Below, in pieces: positions 1 to 8,229 of a stretch of 64,000 bases of DNA; position 1 is the stretch's first letter, and every line of letters begins with the position of its first letter. A program made the translations under genes and the position numbers. The notes beneath the pieces were generated by a model that was not told the origin of the DNA, did no database searches, and worked only from the letters and a program-made list of their open reading frames with translations. Location: assembly GCF_024171695.1 (NCBI RefSeq), contig NZ_JAMTCF010000029.1:1-64000 (forward strand), given 5' to 3'. Source of the DNA: Actinosynnema pretiosum. Its GTDB lineage: Bacteria > Actinomycetota > Actinomycetes > Mycobacteriales > Pseudonocardiaceae.

Positions 1-110
1 TGCGGCGGCGTCTTGACACCTGCGCTCGGGCTTCGCCAGGCCACACGGAGAAGAGGGACGCGGGAGTGGGGCTGCGTGGGCTCGCTGCGCTCGCCCCGCA
101 GCCCGCGAGG
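1..110 (+). repeat. Dispersed ~110 bp repeat, copy A
   Basis: This G+C-rich intergenic block recurs in inverted orientation at 3937-4046 with roughly 90% identity by eye, and in shortened form at 4073-4126. It begins TGCGGCGGC and ends in a self-complementary stretch (GCTGCG...CGCAGC) that can form a hairpin. The two long copies bracket the three-gene sugar cassette. It may extend beyond the left window edge. No transposase is nearby, so it looks like a dispersed non-coding repeat rather than an insertion sequence end. Confidence 0.8.
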
Positions 111-122
111 AGGTCATCTCTC

Positions 123-157
123 GTTGGTCGTTGGTCGTTGGGCGTTGGTCGTTGCGC
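123..157. repeat. Five tandem heptamers (GTTGGTC-like)
   Basis: Five consecutive 7-bp units read GTTGGTC, GTTGGTC, GTTGGGC, GTTGGTC and GTTGCGC. They lie between repeat copy A and the first gene. Period 7 is not a multiple of 3, and no supported gene covers it. The rest of 158-298 holds only the start of the next gene's leader. Confidence 0.75.
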
Positions 158-304
158 TTTGGGGGACTTTTGTCGAGAATCAGCAAAAGTTGGGGGAGCT
201 TACTGCGGCATCTGGCCTAATCTGGGGTGGCGGTCGTGTGAGTTGGCCCCTTTTGGGCTGGTTCGGTCTGGTTCGGGCTTGTTTGGGCTGGGTGAGAGGT
301 GGCG

Positions 305-1441
305 ATGACGCGATCGGGTGAGCGGATCGGCGTTGGGTTGGTTGGGCACGCGTTCATGGGGGCGGTGCACTCTCAGGCGTGGCGGACTGTTGGGCACTTC
401 TTTGACGTGCCGCTTGTGCCTGACCTGGCCGTGTTGTGCGGGCGGGACGCCTTGCGCACCCGTGCCTCTGCTGACAAGTACGGGTGGCGTGAGGTCGAGA
501 CGGACTGGCGGGCGCTTGTCGCTCGGGACGACATCGGGATCGTGGACGTCTGCACGCCTGGGGACAGTCATGCGGACATCGCCATCGCTGCGCTTGAGGC
601 CGGCAAGCACGTGTTGTGCGAGAAGCCGTTGGCCAACAGCGTTGACGAGGCCGAGCGGATGGTTGCCGCTGCTGAGCGGGCTGCCGCGCGTGGGGTGAAG
701 GCGATGGTGGCCTTCAACTACCGGCGGGTTCCGGCGCTCGCGTTGGCGCGCAAGCTGGTCGCCGACGGGGAGATCGGGGAGGTGCGGCACGTTCGGGCCG
801 TGTACCTCCAGGACTGGCTGTCCGACGCCGAGTCGCCCATGACGTGGCGGTTGCGCAAGGAGACCGCCGGGTCCGGGGCGCTCGGGGACCTCGGGGCGCA
901 CATCGTGGACGCGGCGCAGTTCGTCACGGGTGGGCTGGTCACCGGGGTTTCCGCGCTCACCGAGACCTTCGTGACGGAGCGGCCGGACGAGCGCGGGGGG
1001 CGGGATCAGGTCACCGTCGACGACGCGGCGCTGTTCCTCGCCCGGTTCGACAACGGGGCTGTCGGCACGTTCGAGGCCACTCGGTACGCGCTCGGGCGCA
1101 AGAACGCCATGCGGATCGAGGTCAACGGGTCCAAGGGGAGCCTCGCGTTCGACTTCGAGTCCATGAACGAGCTGTCCGTCTTCACCGACTCGGGGCCCGA
1201 CTCCGGGTTCCGGCGGGTCCTGGTCACCGAGCCCGGTCACCCCTACCTGGAGGGGTGGTGGCCGCCGGGGCACCTGCTCGGGTACGAGCACACCTTCACG
1301 CACGAGGTCGCCGACCTGCTCTCCGCCATCGGGACCGGCGTCGACCCGCACCCCAGCTTCGCGGACGGGCTGCGCGTGCAGCGGGTCCTCGACGCCGTCC
1401 AGACCAGCGCGGGCTCCGGCTCCGCCTGGACCGCGATCTGA
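305..1441 (+). CDS. Gfo/Idh/MocA family NAD(P)-dependent oxidoreductase
   Basis: A 378-aa cytoplasmic dehydrogenase of the glucose-fructose oxidoreductase/inositol dehydrogenase family, which oxidises or reduces a sugar or cyclitol carbon with NAD(P). The N-terminal Rossmann segment has [11 protein letters not shown] (the usual GxGxxG is slightly altered), followed by [10 protein letters not shown] and the hallmark HVLCEKPLA, whose Lys is the family catalytic lysine. The C-terminal alpha/beta domain has [10 protein letters not shown] with the usual Asp/His pair. I chose ATG 305 because GAGAGG lies 5 nt upstream; GTG 299 in the same frame is an alternative. A sugar isomerase gene follows 53 nt downstream, so the two probably form an operon acting on one sugar or inositol-type substrate. 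The exact substrate cannot be read from the sequence. Confidence 0.9.
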   Translation: MTRSGERIGVGLVGHAFMGAVHSQAWRTVGHFFDVPLVPDLAVLCGRDALRTRASADKYGWREVETDWRALVARDDIGIVDVCTPGDSHADIAIAALEAGKHVLCEKPLANSVDEAERMVAAAERAAARGVKAMVAFNYRRVPALALARKLVADGEIGEVRHVRAVYLQDWLSDAESPMTWRLRKETAGSGALGDLGAHIVDAAQFVTGGLVTGVSALTETFVTERPDERGGRDQVTVDDAALFLARFDNGAVGTFEATRYALGRKNAMRIEVNGSKGSLAFDFESMNELSVFTDSGPDSGFRRVLVTEPGHPYLEGWWPPGHLLGYEHTFTHEVADLLSAIGTGVDPHPSFADGLRVQRVLDAVQTSAGSGSAWTAI

Positions 1442-1494
1442 CCGTCCCCGGCAAGCCGTCTGACAACGCCGACAGAACGGAACGGAACACCACG

Positions 1495-2499
1495 ATGAGC
1501 CGACCCGTCACGCTGTTCACCGGCCAGTGGGCCGACCTGCCCTTCGAGGAGGTCTGCCGCCTGGCGTCGAGCTGGGGGTACGACGGCCTGGAGATCGCCT
1601 GCTCCGGCGACCACTTCGAGGTCGACAAGGCGCTCGCCGACGACGACTACGTCCCGGCCAAGCTGGCGGTGCTGGAGAAGCACGGGCTGAAGGTCTGGGC
1701 CATCTCCAACCACCTGGTCGGGCAGGCCATCTGCGACGACCCGATCGACGAGCGCCACAAGGCGATCATCCCCGCCTCGGTGTGGGGCGACGGCGACCCG
1801 GAGGGCGTGCGGCAGCGCGCCGCCGCGCACATGGCCGACGCCGCCCGCGCCGCCGCGAAGCTGGGCGTGGACACCGTCGTCGGGTTCACCGGGTCGAAGA
1901 TCTGGAAGTACGTGGCGATGTTCCCGCCGGTCTCGCAGGCGGTCATCGACGACGGCTACCAGGACTTCGCCGACCGGTGGAACCCGATCCTGGACGTGTT
2001 CGACGAGGTGGGCGTGCGGTTCGCGCACGAGGTTCACCCGTCCGAGATCGCCTACGACTACTGGACCACCAAGCGCGCTCTGGACGCCCTGGGCAACCGC
2101 CCGGCGTTCGGCATCAACTGGGACCCGTCGCACTTCGTGTGGCAGGACCTGGACCCGGTCGGCTTCATCCTGGACTTCGCAGACCGGATCTACCACGTGG
2201 ACTGCAAGGACACGAAGAAGCGCTTCGACGGCCGCAACGGCCGCCTCGGCTCGCACCTGGCGTGGGCCGACCCCCGGCGCGGCTGGGACTTCGTGTCCAC
2301 CGGCCACGGCGACGTGCCGTGGGAGGAGTGCTTCCGCGCGCTCAACGCGATCGGCTACAGCGGCCCGATCTCGGTCGAGTGGGAGGACGCGGGCATGGAC
2401 CGCCTGCGCGGCGCGGAGGAAGCGGTGACCTACATCCGCAAGCACCTCTTCGACCCGCCCGCGGCCGCCTTCGACGCGGCCTTCTCCGTCAAGGAGTGA
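1495..2499 (+). CDS. Sugar phosphate isomerase/epimerase (xylose isomerase-like TIM barrel)
   Basis: A 334-aa protein of the AP endonuclease 2/xylose isomerase-like TIM-barrel family that includes IolE- and IolI-type enzymes. Visible family signs are [10 protein letters not shown] near the N-terminus and the metal-ligand strands [24 protein letters not shown] and ISVEWED, which supply the usual Glu, Asp, His and Glu ligands. All key ligands appear intact. It probably isomerises or epimerises a keto-sugar or cyclitol. It starts at ATG 1495, 53 nt after the oxidoreductase gene, and a strong hairpin follows its stop, so the first two genes look like one unit. This pairing of a Gfo/Idh/MocA enzyme with a TIM-barrel isomerase is common in sugar and inositol catabolism; the actual substrate is unknown. 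Confidence 0.88.
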   Translation: MSRPVTLFTGQWADLPFEEVCRLASSWGYDGLEIACSGDHFEVDKALADDDYVPAKLAVLEKHGLKVWAISNHLVGQAICDDPIDERHKAIIPASVWGDGDPEGVRQRAAAHMADAARAAAKLGVDTVVGFTGSKIWKYVAMFPPVSQAVIDDGYQDFADRWNPILDVFDEVGVRFAHEVHPSEIAYDYWTTKRALDALGNRPAFGINWDPSHFVWQDLDPVGFILDFADRIYHVDCKDTKKRFDGRNGRLGSHLAWADPRRGWDFVSTGHGDVPWEECFRALNAIGYSGPISVEWEDAGMDRLRGAEEAVTYIRKHLFDPPAAAFDAAFSVKE

Positions 2500-2521
2500 C
2501 CTGGGCCCACCGGGTGTGATG

Positions 2522-2551
2522 CGCCCGTCCCGCTTCCCTGCGGGACGGGCG
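2522..2551 (+). terminator. Rho-independent-type hairpin after the isomerase gene
   Basis: A perfect 12-bp stem (CGCCCGTCCCGC at 2522-2533, complement at 2540-2551) with a 6-nt loop lies 22 nt past the isomerase stop. It lacks a U-tract, as is common in high-G+C actinomycetes. It probably separates the two-gene unit from the downstream oxidase. Confidence 0.8.
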
Positions 2552-2597
2552 TTCCGGTAGCTCCCCCAACCGGGTTAAAGTCCGCTCGGGAGGCACG

Positions 2598-3839
2598 ATG
2601 ACGCGCACCAACTGGGCCAAGAACCTGACCTTCTCCGCGCAGGAGATCAGCGTTCCCGAGACGGTCGAGCAGGTCCAGGAGGTGGTGGCGCGCTCGCGCG
2701 CGGTCCACGTCGTGGGCACCGGCCACTCCTTCAGCCCGATCGCCGACACCACCGGAACCCTGATCACCCTGGAGCGGATGCCGGAGCAGTTCGAGCTGAC
2801 CGGCTCCACGGCGCGGGTGTCGGCCGGGATGCGCCTGGCGAGACTGGCCGAACTGCTGCACGCGAGCGGCGCGGCCCTCCCGACCATGCCGTCCCTGCCG
2901 CACATCACCCTGGCGGGCACCTGCACCACCGCTACCCACGGCTCCGGCAACACCGTCCCGTCCTTGGCGAGCACCGTGCGCGCGATCGAACTGGTCGGCC
3001 CCGACGGCACCCTCCGCAGGGTCGAGCGCGGCACCCCCGACTTCAACGGCTCCGTGGTGGCTCTGGGCGCCCTGGGCGTGGCGGTCACCCTGGAGATCGA
3101 CGTGGAGCCCACGTTCGAGGTGGAGCAGCGCGTCCACCGCGACGTCCCCTGGGCCACCCTGACCGACCACTTCGACGCCCTCTACGGCTCCGCCTACAGC
3201 GTCAGCTCCTTCACCCAGTACCGGGGCACCGCCGAGGTCTGGGTCAAGCGCCGCCTGGACGCCCCGCAGCCGGACCTGTCCTGGCTGGGCGGCCACGAGT
3301 CCACCGAACCCCGCCACCCGGTCCCAGGCCAACCCGCCCACCACTGCACCGCCCAACTGGGCGAGCCGGGCCCCTGGCACGAACGCCTCCCGCACTTCCG
3401 CGCAGCCTTCACCCCGAGCGTGGGCACCGAACTCCAGTCCGAGTTCTTCGTGGCCAGGGAGCACGCGTCCCCCGCACTCCAAGCCCTGACCACCCTCGCG
3501 AACGACTTCGCCCCGATCCTGCTCACCTCCGAGATCCGCACGGTAGACGCGGACGAGCAGTGGCTGAGCCCAGTGCACGACCGCCCCAGCGTCGCCTTCC
3601 ACTTCACCTGGCGACAGGAGGCGGAGGCAGTAGCGGCCGTGGCGAACAAGATCGAGCACGCCCTGGCCCCATTCACCCCAAGGCCCCACTGGGGCAAGGT
3701 CTTCACCCTGGACCGCACCACCCTGGCCTCCCGCTACCCCCGCTGGACGGACTTCGCAGCCCTCCTGAACCGCACCGATCCCCAGGGCAAGTTCCGCAAC
3801 ACCACCATCAACACCTGGTTCCCCCAACCGCCAGCATGA
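2598..3839 (+). CDS. FAD-dependent alditol oxidase-like protein (AldO/xylitol oxidase family)
   Basis: A 413-aa flavoprotein of the FAD-linked oxidase (VAO/p-cresol methylhydroxylase) superfamily, closest in motifs to bacterial alditol oxidase, which oxidises the terminal hydroxyl of xylitol or sorbitol and makes H2O2. The N-terminal FAD-binding segment has VGTGHSFSPIAD; the His is at the position that binds FAD covalently in AldO. It is followed by HITLAGTCTTATHGSG. The C-terminal half has FTQYRGTAEVW and RPHWGKVF, typical of the alditol oxidase/aldonolactone oxidase branch. Length matches AldO (about 418 aa). It starts at ATG 2598 with GGGAGG just upstream. It lies downstream of the sugar isomerase unit, separated by a terminator, which fits a polyol-related role. 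An L-gulono- or D-arabinono-lactone oxidase is the main alternative. Confidence 0.85.
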   Translation: MTRTNWAKNLTFSAQEISVPETVEQVQEVVARSRAVHVVGTGHSFSPIADTTGTLITLERMPEQFELTGSTARVSAGMRLARLAELLHASGAALPTMPSLPHITLAGTCTTATHGSGNTVPSLASTVRAIELVGPDGTLRRVERGTPDFNGSVVALGALGVAVTLEIDVEPTFEVEQRVHRDVPWATLTDHFDALYGSAYSVSSFTQYRGTAEVWVKRRLDAPQPDLSWLGGHESTEPRHPVPGQPAHHCTAQLGEPGPWHERLPHFRAAFTPSVGTELQSEFFVAREHASPALQALTTLANDFAPILLTSEIRTVDADEQWLSPVHDRPSVAFHFTWRQEAEAVAAVANKIEHALAPFTPRPHWGKVFTLDRTTLASRYPRWTDFAALLNRTDPQGKFRNTTINTWFPQPPA

Positions 3840-3936
3840 CCGCCAGCACCACCATGGCCACCACGACCACCACCACCTAAGCCGACGGGCACGCAGCCTG
3901 ACCGCTTCGCAGCCTGACCACTTCGCAGGCTGATCG

Positions 3937-4046
3937 CCTCGCGGGCTGCGGGGCGAGCGCAGCGAGCCCGCAGCCGCCCAATCCCGCGTCCCTCGTCTCC
4001 GTTTGGCCTGGCGAAGCCCGAGCGCGCTCGTCAAGATGCCGCCGCA
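3937..4046 (-). repeat. Dispersed ~110 bp repeat, copy B (inverted)
   Basis: Read on the minus strand from 4046 to 3937 this matches positions 1-110 over its whole length, with about ten differences. Identical blocks include GCGCTCGGGCTTCGCCAGG and GGCTCGCTGCGCTCGCCCCG. Between 3840 and 4339 I see no gene: only this repeat, a short related copy and simple CCACCA-type sequence. Confidence 0.8.
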
Positions 4047-4072
4047 CCGCCACGGCAGACCGGGGTGTCATA

Positions 4073-4126
4073 CGGCGTCTTGACGAGTGTGCTTGCCTGA
4101 AAGGAGGCCAAACGGAGACGAGGGAC
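4073..4126 (+). repeat. Partial copy C of the dispersed repeat
   Basis: A 54-bp direct, more diverged copy of the first half of repeat A. It shares CGGCGTCTTGAC at its start and GGCCAAACGGAGACGAGGGAC at its end with copy B read on the minus strand; the middle is scrambled. With copy B it forms a nearby inverted pair (26 bp apart), so single-stranded DNA or RNA here could fold on itself. Confidence 0.65.
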
Positions 4127-4339
4127 CCGGACCACCGCAGTGGTAAACCGGACCACTGCCGGAAGCGCCACCGGCCGGCAGAGCCCTTCCCCCTCGTTTT
4201 TGGAGGTCTGCCCCGCTGGCGAGGCGAGCTCTTCAGCTCTTGATCTTCACACCCAACTCCCACACCACCCCGCCCCACCCAACTCCCGCCCCACCAAGTC
4301 GCGGTACCCACCCCACCACCCCACCGCCACGATCGAACG

Positions 4340-5512
4340 GTGATCACCACGTTCGCCGTGCTGTCCAACCGGGACCTGCGCCTGCTCTGGCTCTCCCGCG
4401 CGGTCAGCTCCCTGGGCGCCTGGCTGGTGGTGGTCGCCATCCCAGCCCACGTCTACGCCGAAACCGGCTCGACCACCGCGACCGGCCTCGTCGTCGCGGC
4501 CCAGTACCTACCCCCCGTGCTGCTGGGCCCTCTGGCGGGCGCCCTGGCCGACCGCCTCGACCGCCGCCACGTCATGGTCGCCTCGGACCTCCTCCGAGCC
4601 GCAGCCATCGCCGTCCTCCTGCTCTCCGACGAGTTCTGGCTGGTCTACCCGGTCATGGTGGTGGAGAGCGCGGGCACCGTCCTCTTCCGCCCCGCAGCCC
4701 AGGCCCACATCCCCACCGTCGTGGGCACCGGCCCGTCCCTGACCGCCGCGAACGCCCTGACCGCCCTGACCGACGGCGCCATGCGCCTCATCGGCCCATC
4801 CCTGGGCGCGGCACTGCTCTTCACCGCCGGCTACCAAGCCCTCATCGCCGCCGACGTCCTCAGCTACCTCCTCTCCGCCGTCCTGATCGCCAAAACCACC
4901 CGCCACCCCCGCCCCCGTTCCACCCACACCCGGATCTCAGCGGGCGCCGTCTTCCTCCGCGACAACCCCGCCCCCCGCGCGCTCGTCCTCTCCCTGACCC
5001 TCTTCTTCGCCGGGAACGCCGCCCTGAGCGCGCTCGTCGTCCCCTTCTCCGTCACCGACCTGGGCGGCGAGGTCCACGCGGGCCTGGTCATGTCCGCCTT
5101 GGGCGCGGGCTCCCTCCTGGGCGCCCCCTTGGTCACCCCGCTGATGAACCGGCTCCCCGCCCACCTCCTCCTGGCCGCCTCCCTCCTCGGCGTGGCACTC
5201 GGCTTCGTCCTCCTCTTCTCCTCCGCCACCCTCCCCCCGGCCCTGACCGCAGCCGCCCTGACCGGCGCCGCAGGCACCCTCGCCCTCACCTCCGCCCACA
5301 CCGCCCTGCAACGAGCCACCCCCACCGACCTCCTGGGCCGGGTCACCGCGGTCCTCCTCATGGCCGAAGCAGCCGCGACCCTCTCCGGCGCGGTGATCGG
5401 CCCCGTAGCGGCCGGGTCCCCAGGCGGCTCGACCCTCGCCGTGGCCTGGGCCGCAGCCGCCCTCACCACCCTCGCCGCCGCGACAGCCCTGCGCGGCAAC
5501 CGCTACGCGTGA
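4340..5512 (+). CDS. MFS transporter
   Basis: A 390-aa integral membrane protein of the major facilitator superfamily, similar in layout to the MFS_3/enterobactin exporter-type subgroup. It opens with LSNRDLRLLWLSRAVSSLG, typical of this subgroup, has the conserved loop motif ADRLDRRHVM after the second membrane segment, and has about 10-12 hydrophobic segments across its length. It probably exports a drug or metabolite using the proton gradient; the substrate is unknown. The likely start is GTG 4340; no convincing ribosome binding site precedes it. A TetR-family regulator follows on the same strand 200 nt downstream, a common local-regulator arrangement. Confidence 0.87.
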   Translation: MITTFAVLSNRDLRLLWLSRAVSSLGAWLVVVAIPAHVYAETGSTTATGLVVAAQYLPPVLLGPLAGALADRLDRRHVMVASDLLRAAAIAVLLLSDEFWLVYPVMVVESAGTVLFRPAAQAHIPTVVGTGPSLTAANALTALTDGAMRLIGPSLGAALLFTAGYQALIAADVLSYLLSAVLIAKTTRHPRPRSTHTRISAGAVFLRDNPAPRALVLSLTLFFAGNAALSALVVPFSVTDLGGEVHAGLVMSALGAGSLLGAPLVTPLMNRLPAHLLLAASLLGVALGFVLLFSSATLPPALTAAALTGAAGTLALTSAHTALQRATPTDLLGRVTAVLLMAEAAATLSGAVIGPVAAGSPGGSTLAVAWAAAALTTLAAATALRGNRYA

Positions 5513-5599
5513 CCCGCACCCCCGCACCCCGTGCCCTCACACCTGGCGTCCCCGCGCCCCCCGCACCCGGCGCTCCCACCCCCTCTGCACACCTGCCAC

Positions 5600-5614
5600 T
5601 TGCACACCGTGCAA
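5600..5614. promoter_or_regulatory. Candidate TetR operator
   Basis: A perfect inverted repeat TTGCAC-ACC-GTGCAA sits in the 200-nt gap before the TetR gene, about 100 nt upstream of its start. It is flanked by a looser TGCCAC...GTGGCA pair (5594-5627) and by AAAGGGTC twice. TetR proteins commonly bind such palindromes in their own promoters, so autoregulation is a reasonable inference. Confidence 0.5.
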
Positions 5615-5712
5615 AGGGTCACGTGGCAAAGGACCACCCCCAAAGGGTCTACAGTGCACGCCATGCCAGCGCCGCTGATCAAGCCGCCGCTCCCGCACCA
5701 CGGGGCAGCCGC

Positions 5713-6300
5713 GTGACGGGCCTGAGGGAGCGCCGCCGCCGCTCGACGCGCAAGGACATCTCCAAGGCCGCCGCGGAACTGGTCCTGGAACGCGGCCTGG
5801 CCGACGTCACCGTCGAGGAGATCGCCCACCGCGCGGGCGTCTCACCCCGGACCTTCTTCAACTACTTCCCCAGCAAGCGCTCCGCCGTCATCCCCGGCCC
5901 GGAACCGCTCCCCGCCGACCTGGTCGAGGCGTTCGTCGCCGACCGGGACCGCCCGGTGCTCGACGGCCTCGTCGCCCTCTTCTCCGACGAGCGCGTGCTC
6001 ACCGACACCGAGCGCGCCGACCTGCGCACCGCGCAGGAGCTGGTGACCCGTCACCCCGAGCTGATCCCGGTGCTGCACGAGCGGATGGCCGACTTCGAGC
6101 GCGTCGTCGTCGAGGCGGTCGCGCGGCGCCTGGAAGCGCCGTCCGGCGACTGCCGCCCCGAGGTCGCCGCCGCCGTGCTCGGCGTGCTGCTGCGGGTGGC
6201 CATGACGCGAGGTCTCGACGACCCGACCCGCCAGTGCGTGGTCGGCGCCGAGTTCCAGGCCGACCTGGCCCAGGCGTTCGCCGCCCTGCGCGCCCTCTGA
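5713..6300 (+). CDS. TetR/AcrR family transcriptional regulator
   Basis: A 195-aa one-component regulator. Residues about 10-55 form the TetR helix-turn-helix with RKDISKAAAELVLERGL and VEEIAHRAGVSPRTFFNYFPSK, a textbook recognition helix. The rest is a helical ligand-binding domain of unknown specificity. The start is GTG 5713, because upstream codons in frame lack a start. A 17-codon ORF (ATG 5663) stops at 5716 and overlaps this GTG as GTGA, so the regulator may be translationally coupled to a tiny leader ORF. It probably represses itself and possibly the upstream MFS transporter; a palindrome at 5600-5614 is a candidate operator. Confidence 0.88.
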   Translation: MTGLRERRRRSTRKDISKAAAELVLERGLADVTVEEIAHRAGVSPRTFFNYFPSKRSAVIPGPEPLPADLVEAFVADRDRPVLDGLVALFSDERVLTDTERADLRTAQELVTRHPELIPVLHERMADFERVVVEAVARRLEAPSGDCRPEVAAAVLGVLLRVAMTRGLDDPTRQCVVGAEFQADLAQAFAALRAL

Positions 6301-6440
6301 AAAACCCTTTCCCCCCGCTCGATCCGGTCACGCTTCGCGTTCGCGCGCCCCGTTCCGGTCGCGCTGCGTTCCGCCCCGACCGTCCTTTCCGGAGACCCGT
6401 GCGCCCACGTTCGGTGCGCGCACTCCCCGTCCGGTCGCTT

Positions 6441-6632
6441 TCAGTTCGCCGACGGGGCGCGCGCGGCGGTGGTGAGCCTCCGCCGCACCGATCCCCGGTC
6501 CCGCACCGCGAGCGCGTTGTCGGCGGCGCAGACCACCAGCAGGAAACCCGTCAGCGCGGGCAGCACCACCCCACCGTCCACTGCCGACCAGCAGGTCATC
6601 GTCATCCACAGCAGCAGTCTCATAATCCGCAT
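6441..6632 (-). CDS. Possible small membrane protein, 63 aa
   Basis: A short minus-strand frame starting at ATG 6632 (or ATG 6623) has a plausible small-protein layout: a basic/hydrophobic start (MRIMRLLLWM), a hydrophobic stretch GGVVLPALTGFLLVV, then a basic tail RRRLTTAARAP. The upstream sequence (6633-6720) is AT-richer than its surroundings, as promoters here often are. No family is recognised and the ribosome binding site is weak, so this could be chance. It would be divergent from the STAS gene. Confidence 0.35.
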   Translation of the reverse strand: MRIMRLLLWMTMTCWSAVDGGVVLPALTGFLLVVCAADNALAVRDRGSVRRRLTTAARAPSAN

Positions 6633-6861
6633 CGTAGGGAGACCTGGATCACATCGGTATTCATTTGGGGCAAGCTTGATGTTTTCGCGAGAATGCCCTG
6701 GCAAATCGATTAGCCATTCCGGGTGACCTGGAAGTCGCGCCCCGCCACACCCGAACGCGGCAACCTCCTTGCCCGGCGGCGATCTCGGGTTAGGCTCGTG
6801 ACCGAGCAGCAGGCGCCTCCTCAGGGCCGCTGCAATTCCCCGCGTGGTGAGGAGGCGAGCG

Positions 6862-7218
6862 GTGAGGGACCTCGACGAGGAGATGAGCGTCCACTCGCGG
6901 GAGTGCGGTGGCGCGGTGGTGCTCAAGGTCAGCGGTGAGGTCGACCAGCTCACGGTCGAACCGCTGCACCGCGAGCTGCTGGCCGCGCTCGCCCGCGTGC
7001 GCCCGCCGGAACCGGTGGTGGTCGACCTGACCGAGGTCGGGTTCTTCGGTTCGGCCGGGCTGAACGAGCTGGTCACCGGGCACCTCCAGGCCGAACTGCT
7101 CGGCACCAGGCTCGCCGTGGTCGCCCGGCACCGGGAAGTCCTGCGCCCGCTCGCCATCAGCGGCCTCGACGAGCAGCTGGACGTGCACCCGACGCTCCAG
7201 GCGGCGCTGGGGGCCTGA
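6862..7218 (+). CDS. STAS-domain protein (anti-sigma factor antagonist-like)
   Basis: A 118-aa single-domain STAS protein. It has the fold signature VLKVSGEVDQLTVEPL, then VVVDLTEVGFFGSAGLNELV, where the Ser of GSAGLN is at the position phosphorylated in SpoIIAA-type antagonists. In that family the unphosphorylated protein captures an anti-sigma kinase and so frees a sigma factor. No partner kinase or sigma gene lies next to it. The start is GTG 6862, with GGAGG 7 nt upstream; GTG 6844 in the same frame is less likely because it lies upstream of that site. Confidence 0.85.
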   Translation: MRDLDEEMSVHSRECGGAVVLKVSGEVDQLTVEPLHRELLAALARVRPPEPVVVDLTEVGFFGSAGLNELVTGHLQAELLGTRLAVVARHREVLRPLAISGLDEQLDVHPTLQAALGA

Positions 7219-7289
7219 CCGCCCCCCGACCGGGTGCCCGGTTGGCCCCGGTCCGTTTGGGCCGCTCCCGCGCGGGAACCACACCCCCC

Positions 7290-7934
7290 GTGCTGCTGCT
7301 GAGACCACCGGGCGTGTACCGCCCGCAGGAGGACACCGAACTCCTGGCCCGTTCACTGGCCGAGGCCGGTGTCCCGCGCGGGGCGACCGTGCTCGACGCG
7401 TGCACCGGCACCGGTGCGCTGGCGGTCGCCGCCGCGCGCGCCGGGGCGGGCGAGGTGACCGCCGTCGACCGGAGCCGCCGCGCGGTGGCGACCGCGTTCG
7501 TGAACTGCCTGCTGCACGGGGTTCCCGTGCGGGTGCGGCACGGGGACTTCTCGTCCGTGGGCGGGCGCTACGACGTGGTGTGCTCCAACCCGCCCTACGT
7601 GCCCGCGCCTGGCCCGCCCGAACCGACCGGGGCCGCGCGGGCGTGGGACGCCGGGGCGGACGGTCGCGCGGTGCTGGACCGGTTGTGCTCGGCGCTGCCG
7701 TCGCTGCTCGCGCCCGGCGGGTTCGGGCTCGTCGTGCACTCCGCGCTGTGCGGGGTGGAGCGGACGCTGCGGCAGCTGCGCGACGGCGGGCTGGGCGCCG
7801 AGGTGGTGGCGTGGCGGGACGTCGGCTTCGGGCCGGTGCTGCGCTCGCGCGCCCGGTGGCTGGAGGGGCGCAGGATGATCGCGCCGGGGCAGCGGCACGA
7901 GAGGCTGGTGGTGGTCCGTGCCGACGCCCCGTGA
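7290..7934 (+). CDS. HemK2/MTQ2-type methyltransferase
   Basis: A 214-aa SAM-dependent methyltransferase. Motif I is VLDACTGTGALAVAAA, followed by the acidic VTAVDRS strand, and motif IV is CSNPPYVP; NPPY is the signature of amino- and glutamine-methylating enzymes such as HemK/PrmC and MTQ2. The N-terminal PrmC recognition domain is absent, which places it with the short HemK2-like group. Its target is unknown. GTG 7290 is the preferred start (TTG 7242 is in frame). The 3' end overlaps the CDGSH gene by 17 nt, suggesting coupled expression. Confidence 0.85.
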   Translation: MLLLRPPGVYRPQEDTELLARSLAEAGVPRGATVLDACTGTGALAVAAARAGAGEVTAVDRSRRAVATAFVNCLLHGVPVRVRHGDFSSVGGRYDVVCSNPPYVPAPGPPEPTGAARAWDAGADGRAVLDRLCSALPSLLAPGGFGLVVHSALCGVERTLRQLRDGGLGAEVVAWRDVGFGPVLRSRARWLEGRRMIAPGQRHERLVVVRADAP

Positions 7935-8127
7935 ACCCCGTCGGGTGGTGGTGAGCCGGGAGGGGCCGGTGCTGGTGGAGGGGCCGGTGGAGGTGGTGGT
8001 CGAGGGCGGGGAGGTGGTGCGGTCGGACCGAGTGGTGGTCGCGCTGTGCGCGTGCAGGCGGAGCCGGAGCTACCCGTTCTGCGACACGAGCCACCGGAAG
8101 CGGGTGAAGCGGGAGGACGGGGGGTAG
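7918..8127 (+). CDS. CDGSH iron-sulfur domain protein
   Basis: A 69-aa protein with a CDGSH-type [2Fe-2S] motif near its C-terminus: CAC then five residues, YPFCDTSH. The three Cys and one His match the family's 3Cys-1His cluster ligands; the usual CDGSH Gly is Thr here. Such small proteins act in redox sensing or electron/cluster transfer. It starts at GTG 7918 inside the end of the methyltransferase gene. A minus-strand iron-binding redox protein gene ends 102 nt downstream, so two iron-linked genes converge here. Confidence 0.88.
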   Translation: MPTPREPRRVVVSREGPVLVEGPVEVVVEGGEVVRSDRVVVALCACRRSRSYPFCDTSHRKRVKREDGG

Positions 8128-8229
8128 GGGAGCGGCTGGCGCGCGGAGCAGGGCGACGGCTGGTGCGCGCGGGCCGAGTTCCCCGGCCGGAGGATTGGCA
8201 GGCGGCGACGCCAAGCCGCGGTGGCTCGC

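Noticed and set aside
13-321. 102-aa frame at the left edge
   Set aside because: It translates the dispersed repeat; a similar peptide appears from the inverted copy at 3937-4046, and it overlaps the start of a real gene.
7242-7290. Upstream TTG start for the methyltransferase
   Set aside because: The added 16 residues are not conserved-looking, and GTG 7290 sits closer to the typical N-terminus.
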